Of a stretch of 58,247 nt of DNA, positions 8,493-16,985 are shown in pieces. The notes beneath the pieces are model-generated. The model was given only the letters and a program-made list of their open reading frames with translations, was not told the origin of the DNA and ran no database searches. The position numbers and the translations under genes are program-made. This stretch comes from Streptomyces sp. ADI96-02 (GTDB lineage Bacteria > Actinomycetota > Actinomycetes > Streptomycetales > Streptomycetaceae): the NCBI RefSeq assembly GCF_003846185.1, contig NZ_ML123034.1:5951100-6009346 (forward strand), written 5' to 3'. The stretch's first letter is position 1, and the number at the start of each line of letters is the position of its first letter.

Positions 8493-10505
8493 GTGAACAC
8501 CGTGCCCGCAGCCCCGTACGGATCGTGGCCGTCGCCGATCGACGCGGCGCTCGCCGCCTCGCACGACGGCCGCCCCGACCATCTCGCCACCGTCGGCGAG
8601 GAGGTGTGGTGGACCGAGCCGCGCCCGGCCGAGGGAGGCCGCCGCGCCCTGGTGCGACGCCGCCCCGACGGAAGCACCGTAACCGTGCTGCCCGCTCCGT
8701 GGAACGCCCGCAGCCGGGTGATCGAGTACGGCGGGCAGCCGTGGGCCGGCGCGGCGCGCGCGAGCGGCGGCCCGCTGGTCGTCTTCGTGCACTTCGACGA
8801 CCAGCGGCTGTACGCCTACGCCCCGGACTCCCCCGAGGAGCCGCCCCGGCCGCTCACGCCCGCGTCCGGCGGCCGGCTGCGCTGGGTGGACCCGCAGGTC
8901 CACCTGGACCGGGGCGCGCGGGGCGAGGTCTGGTGCGTGCTGGAGGAGTCCACCGGCCCGGCCCCCACCGACGTGCGCCGCGTCATAGCCGCCGTCCCGC
9001 TGGACGGTTCGGCGGCCGGGGACCGCGCGGCCGTCCGGGAGCTCTCCGACGACCGGCACCGCTTCGTCACCGGCCCCCGCGTCTCGCACGACGGGCGGCG
9101 GGCCGCCTGGATCGCCTGGGACCACCCGCGGATGCCGTGGGACGGCACGGTGGTGATGCTGGCCGAGATCACCGAGGAGGGCGGTCTCACCGGCGTACGG
9201 CCGCTCGTCGGGGACGTCGACGAGTCGGTCTGCCAGGTCGAGTGGGACCGTGACGGCAGCCTGCTGTTCGTCTCCGACCTCGCCGACTGGTGGGAGCTCC
9301 AGCGCATCCGCCCCGACGCGGTGGCCGGAGCGGCCGTACCCAGCAGCCGGCTCTGCCCGTCCCGGGGCGAGGAGTTCGGCGGGCCGCTGTGGAAGATCGG
9401 GCTGCGCTGGTTCCACCCGCTGGACGGCGGACTGATCGCCGTCCTGCACGGCCGCGGCAGCAACCGGCTCGGCATCCTCGACCCGGAGACGGGAGAGCTG
9501 GCCGACGTGCCGGGGCCGTGGACGGCCTGGGCCGACACCCTGGCCGTGCACGGCACGCGCGTCGTCGGCGTCGCCGCGAGCCCGCACAGCGGCTACGAGG
9601 TCGTCGAGCTGGACAGCGCGACGGGGCACACCCGCGTCATCGGGTCGGCCCACCGGGACGCGGTCGATCCGGCGTACTACCCGGCGTCGCGGGAACGCAC
9701 CTTCACGGGGCCCGGCGGCGAGGAGATCCACGCCCACATCCACCCGCCGCACAGCCCCGACCGCACCGGGCCCGCCGGCGAACTCCCTCCGTACGTCGTG
9801 TGGGCGCACGGCGGACCCACCGGGCACGCGCCCCTCGCCCTGGACCTGGAGATCGCCTACTTCACCTCGCGCGGCGTCGGTGTCGCCGAGGTCAACTACG
9901 GCGGGTCCACCGGCTACGGCCGCCGCTACCGCGAGCGGCTGCGCGGGCAGTGGGGCGTCGTCGACGTCTCGGACTGCGCGGCGGTCGCCCGCGCCCTGGT
10001 CGCCGAGGGGGCGGCCGACCCGCGGCGGCTGGCGGTGCGCGGCGGCAGCGCGGGCGGCTGGACCGCCGCCGCCTCGCTCACCGGCACCGGCCTCTACGCC
10101 TGCGGCACCATCAGCTATCCGGTCCTGGACCTGGAGGGGTGGGCGACGGGCGAGACCCACGACTTCGAGTCGCGGTACCTCGACTCGCTCGTGGGACCGT
10201 TCAGCGAGGTGCCCGAGCGCTACCGCGAGCGCTCGCCGATGAACCGCACCGACCGGCTCACCACGCCGTTCCTGCTGCTCCAGGGGCTGGACGACGTGAT
10301 CTGCCCGCCGGTCCAGTGCGAGCGGTTCCTCGCCGCCGTCGCGGGCCGGGGCGTCGCGCACGCCTACCTCGCCTTCGAGGGGGAGAGCCACGGGTTCCGG
10401 CGCACGGAGACCCTGGTCCGCGCACTGGAGGCCGAACTCTCCCTCTACGCGCAGACGTTCGGTTTCGACCGTTCCGACGTGCCGCCGCTGGAGCTGGTGA
10501 AGTGA
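8493..10505 (+). CDS. S9 family prolyl oligopeptidase-type serine peptidase
   Basis: A 670-residue protein with no signal peptide. Residues 1-400 are a beta-propeller of TolB/DPP type, which gates access for small peptides; residues about 415-665 are an alpha/beta hydrolase. The nucleophile motif is 'GGSAGGW' (Ser near 517), the acid 'QGLDDVICPP' (near 599) and the base 'ESHGFR' (near 632). The oxyanion helper 'WAHGGPTGH' precedes them. It is thus an acylaminoacyl-peptidase/dipeptidyl-peptidase-like enzyme acting in the cytoplasm. The GTG at 8493 has AGGGGGGA 9 nt upstream; the frame is open further left but overlaps the M20 gene. It lies 25 nt after that gene and overlaps the next by 4 nt, so it is the third gene of the operon. 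Confidence 0.9.
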   Translation: MNTVPAAPYGSWPSPIDAALAASHDGRPDHLATVGEEVWWTEPRPAEGGRRALVRRRPDGSTVTVLPAPWNARSRVIEYGGQPWAGAARASGGPLVVFVHFDDQRLYAYAPDSPEEPPRPLTPASGGRLRWVDPQVHLDRGARGEVWCVLEESTGPAPTDVRRVIAAVPLDGSAAGDRAAVRELSDDRHRFVTGPRVSHDGRRAAWIAWDHPRMPWDGTVVMLAEITEEGGLTGVRPLVGDVDESVCQVEWDRDGSLLFVSDLADWWELQRIRPDAVAGAAVPSSRLCPSRGEEFGGPLWKIGLRWFHPLDGGLIAVLHGRGSNRLGILDPETGELADVPGPWTAWADTLAVHGTRVVGVAASPHSGYEVVELDSATGHTRVIGSAHRDAVDPAYYPASRERTFTGPGGEEIHAHIHPPHSPDRTGPAGELPPYVVWAHGGPTGHAPLALDLEIAYFTSRGVGVAEVNYGGSTGYGRRYRERLRGQWGVVDVSDCAAVARALVAEGAADPRRLAVRGGSAGGWTAAASLTGTGLYACGTISYPVLDLEGWATGETHDFESRYLDSLVGPFSEVPERYRERSPMNRTDRLTTPFLLLQGLDDVICPPVQCERFLAAVAGRGVAHAYLAFEGESHGFRRTETLVRALEAELSLYAQTFGFDRSDVPPLELVK

Positions 10506-11467
10506 CGCACCGGGACCGCGGCCGGGCCGGCGGCCGGCCGGTCCGCCCGCCCCGGCTGCGGCCGGGAGCGCGGGTCGCCGTCGTCGCGCCCAGCGGTCCC
10601 GTCCCGGCCGGGCGGCTGGCGGCGGGCGTCGCGGTCCTGCGCGCGTGGGGCCTCGATCCGGTCGTGGCCCCGCACGCCCGCGACACCCACCCGGAGCTGG
10701 ACCACCTCGCCGGAGCCGACGCCGACCGCGCGGCGGACCTCCAGGCGGCGTGGTGCGACCCCTCGGTCGACGCCGTGATCTGCGCCCGCGGCGGATACGG
10801 CGCACACCGCGTGGTCGACCTGCTGGACTGGTCGGCGATCCGGGCCGCCGGGCCCAAGGCGTTCGTCGGCTACAGCGACGCCACCGTCCTCCACGAGGCG
10901 TTCGCGCTGCGGGCCGGATACGCCACGCTGCACGGCCCGATGCCGGCCACCGAGAGCTTCCTGGCGGACCCGGCGACCCGCGAGCACCTGCGCGCCACGC
11001 TCTTCGCACCGGAGACGGTCCGCACGCTCGCGTCGGACTCCGCCGCCGCCCTGGTCCCCGGACGGGCCCGGGGCATCCTGTTCGGCGGCTGCCTCAGCCT
11101 GCTCGCCGCCGACGCCGGCACCCCGCACGCCCGCACCCACGCCCGGGGCGGACTGCTGGTGATCGAGGACGTCGGGGAGGCCCCCTACCGGATCGACGGC
11201 GCACTGACCCGCCTGCTCCGCTCCGGCGCCCTGGACGGGCCGGCCGGCGTGGTGTGCGGCTCCTGGCAGGACTGCGGACCGTACGCGAGGGTCCGCGCGG
11301 TGCTGGCCGACCGGTTCGGCCCGCTGGGCATACCGGTGGTCGAGGAGCTGGGCTTCGGCCACGGTCCGGGCCCGCTCACGATTCCGCTGGGCGTGCCCGC
11401 CGTGCTCGACGCCCCGGCGGACGGCGGCCGGTGCACGCTGACCGTCGAGGAGCCCGCGCTCCGCTGA
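10502..11467 (+). CDS. S66 family LD-carboxypeptidase (LdcA-like)
   Basis: A 321-residue enzyme of the LdcA/MccF family, which cuts L-D bonds such as that between meso-diaminopimelate and the terminal D-Ala of muropeptides, or detoxifies microcin-like conjugates. The hallmark 'ARGGYG' turn, the nucleophile in 'GYSDATVL' (Ser near 124), Glu in 'IEDVGEAPYRID' (near 221) and His in 'GFGHGPG' (near 285) are all present. A variable N-terminal stretch rich in Arg and Pro precedes the fold. The GTG start shares GTGA with the stop of the S9 gene, so the two are translationally coupled. With dppA upstream this operon joins a D-aminopeptidase to an LD-carboxypeptidase, which supports muropeptide recycling as its job (inference). 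Confidence 0.9.
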   Translation: MTHRDRGRAGGRPVRPPRLRPGARVAVVAPSGPVPAGRLAAGVAVLRAWGLDPVVAPHARDTHPELDHLAGADADRAADLQAAWCDPSVDAVICARGGYGAHRVVDLLDWSAIRAAGPKAFVGYSDATVLHEAFALRAGYATLHGPMPATESFLADPATREHLRATLFAPETVRTLASDSAAALVPGRARGILFGGCLSLLAADAGTPHARTHARGGLLVIEDVGEAPYRIDGALTRLLRSGALDGPAGVVCGSWQDCGPYARVRAVLADRFGPLGIPVVEELGFGHGPGPLTIPLGVPAVLDAPADGGRCTLTVEEPALR

Positions 11468-11523
11468 GGGCCCCGGCCCCCGTGTCGGCGGGTGACCCGC
11501 CGTCAAGAACCGCCGCCTCGGCT

Positions 11524-11548
11524 TTGACACGGCCGTGACACGTGTCAC
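11524..11548 (+). promoter_or_regulatory. Promoter region with CRP-like palindromic operator
   Basis: GTGACACGTGTCAC at 11535-11548 is a perfect 14-bp palindrome. It fits both the classical TGTGA-N6-TCACA consensus (one mismatch) and GTG-N6-GNCAC, the motif I recall for Streptomyces Crp. TTGACA at 11524-11529 is a consensus -35; the best -10 (CAGCAT, 18 nt on) is weak. TGACACG also occurs twice with an 11-bp step (11525 and 11536), one helical turn. The site is 60 nt before the S15 hydrolase start. Confidence 0.6.
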
Positions 11549-11607
11549 AGCATGAGCGCGGCCCCTTGCTCGCCGGCCGGTAAGGTGTCCTCGGTGTGGA
11601 GGTCTTC

Positions 11608-13398
11608 GTGACAGCTGCTGTATCCGGCTCGCGCAACCCGCTCGCGGCGTTCGCGGGGGCCGCCCTTCTCGCCCTGCTGGCTCCGCTCGCCCTCTCCGGC
11701 CCGGCCGGGGCCGGGGCCGCCCCGTACACCGTCGCCCCGCTGACGTTCACCGTCCGGGCGGGCGACGGCGACTGCACGGTCGACGCGGACCTCTACCGCC
11801 CCGCCGGGGCCGACGCCGCGAACCCCGCGCCCGCCGTCCTGGCCACCAACGGCTTCGGCGGCAGCAAGTCCGACGGCTCCACCGACACCATCGGCAAGGC
11901 GTTCGCCGCCCGCGGCTACGTAGCACTCGTCTACTCCGGCCTCGGCTTCGGCGAGTCGGGCTGCCTGATCTCGCTCGACGACCCGGCCGTCGACGGCGAG
12001 GCCGCGAGCCGGCTCCTCGACTTCCTCGGCGGCGTCCGGGCCGCCGACGACGGGACCCGCGCCGACTACGTCACCCTCGACGGGGCCGGCGACCCGCGCG
12101 CCGGCATGTTCGGCGGCTCCTACGGAGGAGCCATCCAGTTCGCCACGGCGGCCGTCGACCACCGCGTCGACGCGCTCGTGCCGCTGATCACCTGGAACGA
12201 CCTATCCTACGCCCTCGCACCCAACAACACCGGCGCGCGCACCGGCGTCACCTCCGACACCCTCGGCGTCTTCAAGTGGCAGTGGACCAACGGCTTCTAC
12301 CTGATCGGCGAGGGGCAGCCGCTCCTCAACCCGAGCCTGGACCCCTCCCGCTTCAACCGTCTCGACTGCCTGCACTTCACCGCCCGCGCCTGCGAGACCA
12401 TCCGGCTGCTCAACTCCGGCCGCTACCCGGCCGACCGGACCGGTGCGATGCTCGCCTACACGCGCGGCGTCTCGCCCGTCTCCCACCTCGACCGGGTCCG
12501 CGCCCCCACCCTGATCGTCCAGGGCCAGGCGGACACCCTCTTCAACCTCAACGAGGCCACCGCGACCTACCGCACCCTCACCGCCCAGGGCACGACCGCC
12601 AAGATGATCTGGCAGTCCTGGGGGCACAGCGGCGGCATGGTCCCCGGCGAACTCGACCTGGAACAGGGCAACCTGGAGACCAGTTATGTGGGGCGGCGGG
12701 CGCTGGCCTGGTTCGACCGGTACCTCCGGGGGAACCGAGCCGCCGACACCGGCCCCGCGTTCGCCTACTACCGCGACTGGGAGAGCGGCTACGGCACCGC
12801 GGCCACCCTGCCCGGCCTCTCGCGGACCCTGTACCTCTCCGGCGACGGCAAGCTGGTCGGCAGCCGCTCCGAGGTGGTGCCCGGCACCCGCCACTACACC
12901 AACCTGCCGCTGCCGAGCAGCCATTCGGAGAACTCGCTCGCCGGTCTGATCCCGCTGCTGCCCGACCCCGAGCCGTACGACACCGAGGGCGCCCACCTCG
13001 ACTGGACCAGCGCCCCGCTGACCGCGCCCCTCGACGTCGTCGGCGCGCCGCGGGCGACCCTGGAAGTGCGCTCGCCGAAGACCGCGAAGGTCCAGGACAG
13101 CGGAGACGCCGCCGACCGGCTCGTCCTGTTCGCCAAGGTGTACGACGTCGCCCCGGACGGCGGCAGGACGCTGGTGAACCGGCTGGTCGCCCCCGTACGG
13201 GTGCCGGACGTGACCCGGCCCTTCACCGTCGAGCTGCCCGGCATCGTCCACCGGTACGAGAAGGGGCACCGGCTCGCCTTCGTGATCGCCGCCGGCGACA
13301 CCGCGTACTTCGGCAACCGGGGCATCAGGCCCGTCACCGTCGCCCTCGCCCCCGAGGACGCGGGCGTGCTCCGGCTCCCGGTCGTCCCCGCGAGCTGA
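11608..13398 (+). CDS. Secreted S15/CocE-type alpha/beta hydrolase (X-Pro dipeptidyl-peptidase family)
   Basis: A 596-residue exported hydrolase. A signal peptide of about 32 residues (hydrophobic run 'AFAGAALLALLAPLAL') is followed by the CocE/NonD catalytic domain with nucleophile motif 'GGSYGG' (Ser near 171), acid in 'QGQADTLFN' (near 308) and His in 'SWGHSGG' (near 341). Residues about 400-595 are the C-terminal jelly roll of PepX proteins ('LVGSRSEVVPG', 'PFTVELPGIVHRYEKGHRLAFVI'). Members cleave X-Pro peptides or esters. The GTG at 11608 has GGAGG 5 nt upstream and is preferred over the GTG at 11596, which would overlap that site. A CRP-like operator lies 60 nt upstream and a strong stem-loop follows the stop, so this is a single-gene unit. 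Confidence 0.88.
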   Translation: MTAAVSGSRNPLAAFAGAALLALLAPLALSGPAGAGAAPYTVAPLTFTVRAGDGDCTVDADLYRPAGADAANPAPAVLATNGFGGSKSDGSTDTIGKAFAARGYVALVYSGLGFGESGCLISLDDPAVDGEAASRLLDFLGGVRAADDGTRADYVTLDGAGDPRAGMFGGSYGGAIQFATAAVDHRVDALVPLITWNDLSYALAPNNTGARTGVTSDTLGVFKWQWTNGFYLIGEGQPLLNPSLDPSRFNRLDCLHFTARACETIRLLNSGRYPADRTGAMLAYTRGVSPVSHLDRVRAPTLIVQGQADTLFNLNEATATYRTLTAQGTTAKMIWQSWGHSGGMVPGELDLEQGNLETSYVGRRALAWFDRYLRGNRAADTGPAFAYYRDWESGYGTAATLPGLSRTLYLSGDGKLVGSRSEVVPGTRHYTNLPLPSSHSENSLAGLIPLLPDPEPYDTEGAHLDWTSAPLTAPLDVVGAPRATLEVRSPKTAKVQDSGDAADRLVLFAKVYDVAPDGGRTLVNRLVAPVRVPDVTRPFTVELPGIVHRYEKGHRLAFVIAAGDTAYFGNRGIRPVTVALAPEDAGVLRLPVVPAS

Positions 13399-13441
13399 CC
13401 GCCGCCGCCCCGGCCCGTGATTCACCCGAACGGTCCACACC

Positions 13442-13490
13442 ACCGCCCCCGGGACCCGGCGGGGCAGCCATGCTGGGACCCGGGGGCGGT
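13442..13490 (+). terminator. Strong stem-loop after the S15 hydrolase gene
   Basis: ACCGCCCCCGGG at 13442 and CCCGGGGGCGGT at 13479 are perfect 12-bp arms around a 25-nt loop, 44 nt after the stop codon. It is a likely terminator for the hydrolase transcript, and separates it from the small membrane gene at 13542. Confidence 0.6.
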
Positions 13491-13541
13491 CGCGCGGCAC
13501 TCCGGCGCGCCGGACACGAGGAGCGAACGGAAGGGCCGGCC

Positions 13542-13781
13542 ATGAGCCCCAAGAACGTGTCGAGCGACACCGACCGCGGAAAGGGCATGATCACCCCGGG
13601 CCGCGTCGCGGTCGCCGTGCTGGTCGTGCTGGTGGTCGTGTTCATCTGCGTGAACACCCAGCAGGTCACCATCCGGGTGCTGATCCCCCAGGTGACCATG
13701 CCCCTCTGGGCCGCCCTGCTGGGCGTCTTCATCGTCGGACTGATCTGCGGCGGCTACCTGTTCCGCCGCCGGGGCAGGTGA
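13542..13781 (+). CDS. LapA-domain small membrane protein
   Basis: A 79-residue integral membrane protein. It has a polar N-terminus of about 20 residues and two hydrophobic helices (about 24-42 and 54-72) joined by 'NTQQVTIRVLIPQVTMP', the short charged hairpin that marks the LapA (lipopolysaccharide assembly protein A) domain, then a basic end 'FRRRGR' that fixes the C-terminus in the cytoplasm. In actinobacteria, which lack lipopolysaccharide, the role of this domain is unknown. The ATG at 13542 follows a purine-rich GAACGGAAGGG. It stands alone between a terminator and the GNAT gene 36 bp downstream. Confidence 0.85.
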   Translation: MSPKNVSSDTDRGKGMITPGRVAVAVLVVLVVVFICVNTQQVTIRVLIPQVTMPLWAALLGVFIVGLICGGYLFRRRGR

Positions 13782-13805
13782 CACCCCCGGCCCCCGCACC
13801 CGTCG

Positions 13806-13811
13806 TACGCT
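13806..13811 (+). promoter_or_regulatory. Candidate -10 box upstream of the GNAT gene
   Basis: TACGCT lies exactly 6 nt before the ATG at 13818, and there is no ribosome binding site, the arrangement of a leaderless transcript. No consensus -35 is visible at 17-18 bp. Confidence 0.4.
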
Positions 13812-13817
13812 GGGCCG

Positions 13818-14387
13818 ATGCCCGAAGCGAACGATCACCGGCCGCCCCCGACGCACATGGCCGAAGGGCCGAGGACGACGCTGCGCCGCTTCACGGCCGC
13901 CGACGCGGCGGAATTCACCGCCCGGGCCCGCGAGAGCCGCGCCCACCACCGTCCGTGGCTGTTCCCGCCGGAGCACCCCGCCGCCTACGCCGCCTACGCC
14001 CGGACCCTCGCCCGCGATCCGGCCCGGGAGGGCTTCCTCGTCTGCGAGCGGGACGCCGGCGGGGCCATCGCCGGATTCATCAACATCAACAACATCGTCC
14101 TCGGCGGCTTCCGCTCCGGCGCACTCGGCTACGGGGCCTTCCGCCACGCGGCCGGGCGCGGGCTGATGAGCGAAGCCCTCCGGCTCGTCCTCGGCCTCGC
14201 CTTCGGACCGCTCGGCCTGCACCGGCTGGAGGCCAACATCCAGCCCGCCAACGCGGCCTCCGTCGCCCTGGTCGAACGCGCCGGATTCCGCCTCGAAGGG
14301 TTCTCGCCCGACTTCCTCTTCATCGACGGCGCCTGGCGCGACCACGAACGCTGGGCGATCACGGCGCCGGACCCGGCGACCGGGTGA
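13818..14387 (+). CDS. GNAT N-acetyltransferase (RimJ/RimL type)
   Basis: A 189-residue protein of the RimJ/RimL subgroup, which transfers acetyl from acetyl-CoA to an alpha-amino group of a ribosomal or other protein, or to a small amine. The N-terminal 'TTLRRFTAADAAEFTARARES' strand-helix, the central 'GYGAFRHAAGRGLMSEALRLVL' (the acetyl-CoA pyrophosphate-binding R/Q-x-x-G-x-G/A loop, here AAGRGL) and the C-terminal 'NAASVALVERAGFRLEGF' motif are all present and in the correct order. Length is normal. A leaderless start is likely. The target cannot be inferred from its neighbours. Confidence 0.88.
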   Translation: MPEANDHRPPPTHMAEGPRTTLRRFTAADAAEFTARARESRAHHRPWLFPPEHPAAYAAYARTLARDPAREGFLVCERDAGGAIAGFININNIVLGGFRSGALGYGAFRHAAGRGLMSEALRLVLGLAFGPLGLHRLEANIQPANAASVALVERAGFRLEGFSPDFLFIDGAWRDHERWAITAPDPATG

Positions 14388-14550
14388 GGCGGGCGGACCC
14401 GCGCCGCTCTCCGACCGCCCCCTCGCGCTCCCGCGCTCCCACCGCCGAAGTCCGCCCGCCGCGCCTCTGGTCCGGGCGGCGGGCCACGTGTTCCATGGTC
14501 ACCGAGACCGCCCGGAACCGCGGCGGCCCGCGCGAGGGAACGAGGTTGCC

Positions 14551-16542
14551 TTGGCCACGACCGTACGACGTGCCGTACTGAACCTGCCCGCCGCGCCGCC
14601 CGGACCGGAGAACCCGCTGCCGCCGCTGCGGGCCCCCGGCCCGCCGCCCGTCGCGGTGGACGCCCAGCGGTCCGACCTGCCCCGCGACATGGCCCGGCAG
14701 CTCGGCCACCGGCCGCCGCGCACGGTCCTGCCGGTCCGGCTGCTGGACGGATACGGGCGCGAGCGCACCCCCACCGCCCTCGACGCGGTGGTCATCGAGA
14801 ACGACCTGCTGCGCGTCACCGTGCTGCCCGGCCTCGGCGGACGCGTCCACGCGCTGCGCCACAAACCCACCGGCCGCGAACTGCTCCACCGCAACCCGGT
14901 CCTCCAGCCGGCCGCCTTCGCCCTGAACGGCGCCTGGTTCTCCGGCGGCATCGAGTGGAACATCGGGGCGACCGGCCACACCACCCTGTCCTGCGCCCCG
15001 CTGCACGCGGCCGTCGTACCGGCCCCCGACGGCGGGACGATGCTCCGGCTCTGGGAGTGGGAGCGGCTGCGCGACCTGCCCTTCCAGGTGGACCTCTGGC
15101 TCCCCGACGACAGCGAGTTCCTGCACGTCGGCGTACGGGTGCGCAATCCGCACGACCATCCCGTGCCCGTCTACTGGTGGTCCAACACCGCCGTCCCCGA
15201 GACCCCGGGCACCCGCGTCCTCGTCCCCGCCGACACCGCCTGGCACTTCGGCTACGAACGCGGCCTCACCCGGGTGCCGGTGCCGGTGCCGCGCCCCGGC
15301 GACGGCGCGGACGCCACCTACCCGCTGCGCGGCGAGCACCCGGCCGACTACTTCTACGAACTGTCCGACGGCGGGCGGCGCTGGATCGCCGCGCTCGACG
15401 AGGACGGACGCGGACTCGTGCAGACCTCCACCGATCTGCTGCGCGGACGCAAGCTGTTCCGCTGGGGCCACGGTCCGGGCGGGCGGCGCTGGCAGGAGTG
15501 GCTGAACGGACCGGACGGCGGCGGATACGCGGAGATCCAGGCCGGACTCGCCCGCACCCAGCTGGAACACGTGCCCCTCGAACCCGGAGCCGCCTTCAGC
15601 TGGCTGGAGTCCTACGGTCCGCTGCACGCCGATCCCGCCGTCGTGCACGGCGACGACTGGGCCGCCGCCGTGGCCGAGGCCGACGGCCTGCTGGCCCGTG
15701 CCCTGCCCCGCGCCACGGCCGAGGAGGCGTACGCCGCCTGGCTCCCGTGCGCCGACACCGAACCGGGCGAGAGGCTGGCCACCGGTTCCGGCTGGGGCGC
15801 GCTGGAGGTCCGGCGCGGCGGACACCTGCTGCCCGGAACGCCCTTCCCCGCGGACACCCTCGGCGAACAGCAGGCCCCGTGGCGCGAGTTGCTGGAGCAG
15901 GGCGCTCTGCCCCCGGCGCCGGCCGGACCGCCCGGCCCCACCCTGGTCTCCCCGGCCTGGCGGGACATGCTGGAGACCGCGGTCGCCGACGCGCACACCG
16001 AGTACCACCTGGGCATCGCGCAGTGGCACGCCGACGACCGCGCGCAGGCCGTCCGCAGCTGGGAACGGGGCCTGGCCGCCCGGCCCGCGCCCCGCTGGCC
16101 CCTGCTGCGCTGCCTCGCCGTCGCCGCCCGGGAGAGCGGCCGGCCCGAGCGGGCCGCCGAACTGTACGCCGAGGCCTACGCCGACCTCGAAGCCCGCGAC
16201 TCCGCGACGGGCCCCGGCGGGGCGGAGGAGACGGCGGCGGCGCACGCGGCGCTGGCCCGCGAGACGATCGAGGCGCACCTGGACGCGGGAAGCCACCGGA
16301 CCGCCCGCGCTCTGCTGGTCGCCCTGCCCGAACGGCTCGGCGCTCTCGGGCGCTTCCGGCTGCTGCTGGTGCGCTGCCTGGTCGCCGAGGGGGACACGGC
16401 GGCGGCCCGCGAGGTCTTCGACGCCGGGTTCGAGGTCGCCGACCTCCACGAGGGCGCCGAAATCCTGGACGAGCTGTGGGCCGCCGTCAGCGACGAACCG
16501 CTGCCGCACGCCTACGACTTCCGCATGAGGCCGTCCGGCTGA
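14551..16542 (+). CDS. DUF5107 domain protein with C-terminal TPR-like region
   Basis: A 663-residue protein found widely in actinobacteria. Residues about 60-370 are the DUF5107 region, a galactose-mutarotase-like beta-supersandwich ('VTVLPGLGGRVHALRHK', 'NGAWFSGGIEWNIG', 'YWWSNTAVPE'), suggesting that it binds a carbohydrate. Residues about 480-640 are helical repeats of TPR type ('YHLGIAQWHADDRAQAVRSWERGL', 'AELYAEAYADLEAR'). No signal peptide is seen. The TTG at 14551 follows AACGAGG at 5-6 nt and gives the N-terminus seen in relatives; this start is uncertain, because the frame is open to 14488. Function is unknown; sugar binding with a protein-interaction tail is the most the sequence supports. 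It is convergent with the next gene, only 24 bp away. Confidence 0.8.
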   Translation: MATTVRRAVLNLPAAPPGPENPLPPLRAPGPPPVAVDAQRSDLPRDMARQLGHRPPRTVLPVRLLDGYGRERTPTALDAVVIENDLLRVTVLPGLGGRVHALRHKPTGRELLHRNPVLQPAAFALNGAWFSGGIEWNIGATGHTTLSCAPLHAAVVPAPDGGTMLRLWEWERLRDLPFQVDLWLPDDSEFLHVGVRVRNPHDHPVPVYWWSNTAVPETPGTRVLVPADTAWHFGYERGLTRVPVPVPRPGDGADATYPLRGEHPADYFYELSDGGRRWIAALDEDGRGLVQTSTDLLRGRKLFRWGHGPGGRRWQEWLNGPDGGGYAEIQAGLARTQLEHVPLEPGAAFSWLESYGPLHADPAVVHGDDWAAAVAEADGLLARALPRATAEEAYAAWLPCADTEPGERLATGSGWGALEVRRGGHLLPGTPFPADTLGEQQAPWRELLEQGALPPAPAGPPGPTLVSPAWRDMLETAVADAHTEYHLGIAQWHADDRAQAVRSWERGLAARPAPRWPLLRCLAVAARESGRPERAAELYAEAYADLEARDSATGPGGAEETAAAHAALARETIEAHLDAGSHRTARALLVALPERLGALGRFRLLLVRCLVAEGDTAAAREVFDAGFEVADLHEGAEILDELWAAVSDEPLPHAYDFRMRPSG

Positions 16543-16566
16543 GGCGGGGCCCGCCCGGACGGCCGG

Positions 16567-16920
16567 TCAGGCGGCGATGTTGCGGTCGACGTACTCGAAG
16601 ACCGAGCCGTCCGGGTGCAGCGCGATCAGGTTGCGGCCCGCCGGGGTCGGCACCGGCCCCGCGACGATCCGGGCCCCGGCCCGGGTCAGGGCCTCGTTCG
16701 CCTCGTTCACGTCCTTGACGGCGATGGTGGCGCTCACCTTGCGCAGCACCTCCAGCTCCGAGGCGGGCCCGCTCATCAGCAGGAAGCAGCCGATCGCGGC
16801 GACGGAGACACCGCCGCGCTCGTAGCGCTGGGCAGGCGTGCCCGTCAGCCCCTCGTAGAAGGCCACCGAGGCCTCCAGGTCGTCGACGCAGATACGCAGC
16901 GTGGTTCCCAGGATCTCCAT
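16567..16920 (-). CDS. VOC (glyoxalase/bleomycin resistance) family protein
   Basis: A 117-residue protein with two beta-alpha-beta-beta-beta modules of the vicinal oxygen chelate fold: 'LRICVDDLEASVAFYEGLTG' opens the first and 'ATIAVKDVNEANEALTRAGARIV' the second, ending with 'LIALHPDGSVFEYVDR', where the Glu is the usual metal ligand position. The equivalent first ligand position in module 1 carries Arg rather than His, so metal binding is uncertain. Such proteins are lyases, dioxygenases or drug-binding proteins; nothing here tells which. The ATG at 16920 has no ribosome binding site but a TACCCT box 7 nt upstream. Confidence 0.85.
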   Translation of the reverse strand: MEILGTTLRICVDDLEASVAFYEGLTGTPAQRYERGGVSVAAIGCFLLMSGPASELEVLRKVSATIAVKDVNEANEALTRAGARIVAGPVPTPAGRNLIALHPDGSVFEYVDRNIAA

Positions 16921-16927
16921 GCCCACC

Positions 16928-16933
16928 AGGGTA
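16928..16933 (-). promoter_or_regulatory. Candidate -10 box of the VOC gene
   Basis: Read on the minus strand the hexamer is TACCCT, 7 nt upstream of the ATG at 16920, with no ribosome binding site between. A leaderless transcript is plausible; the -35 region is not convincing. Confidence 0.35.
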
Positions 16934-16985
16934 GTTGGCGCTCGCCGCGCACGTGATCGATTCCGTCGTGCGGGAGGGCGGCCCC

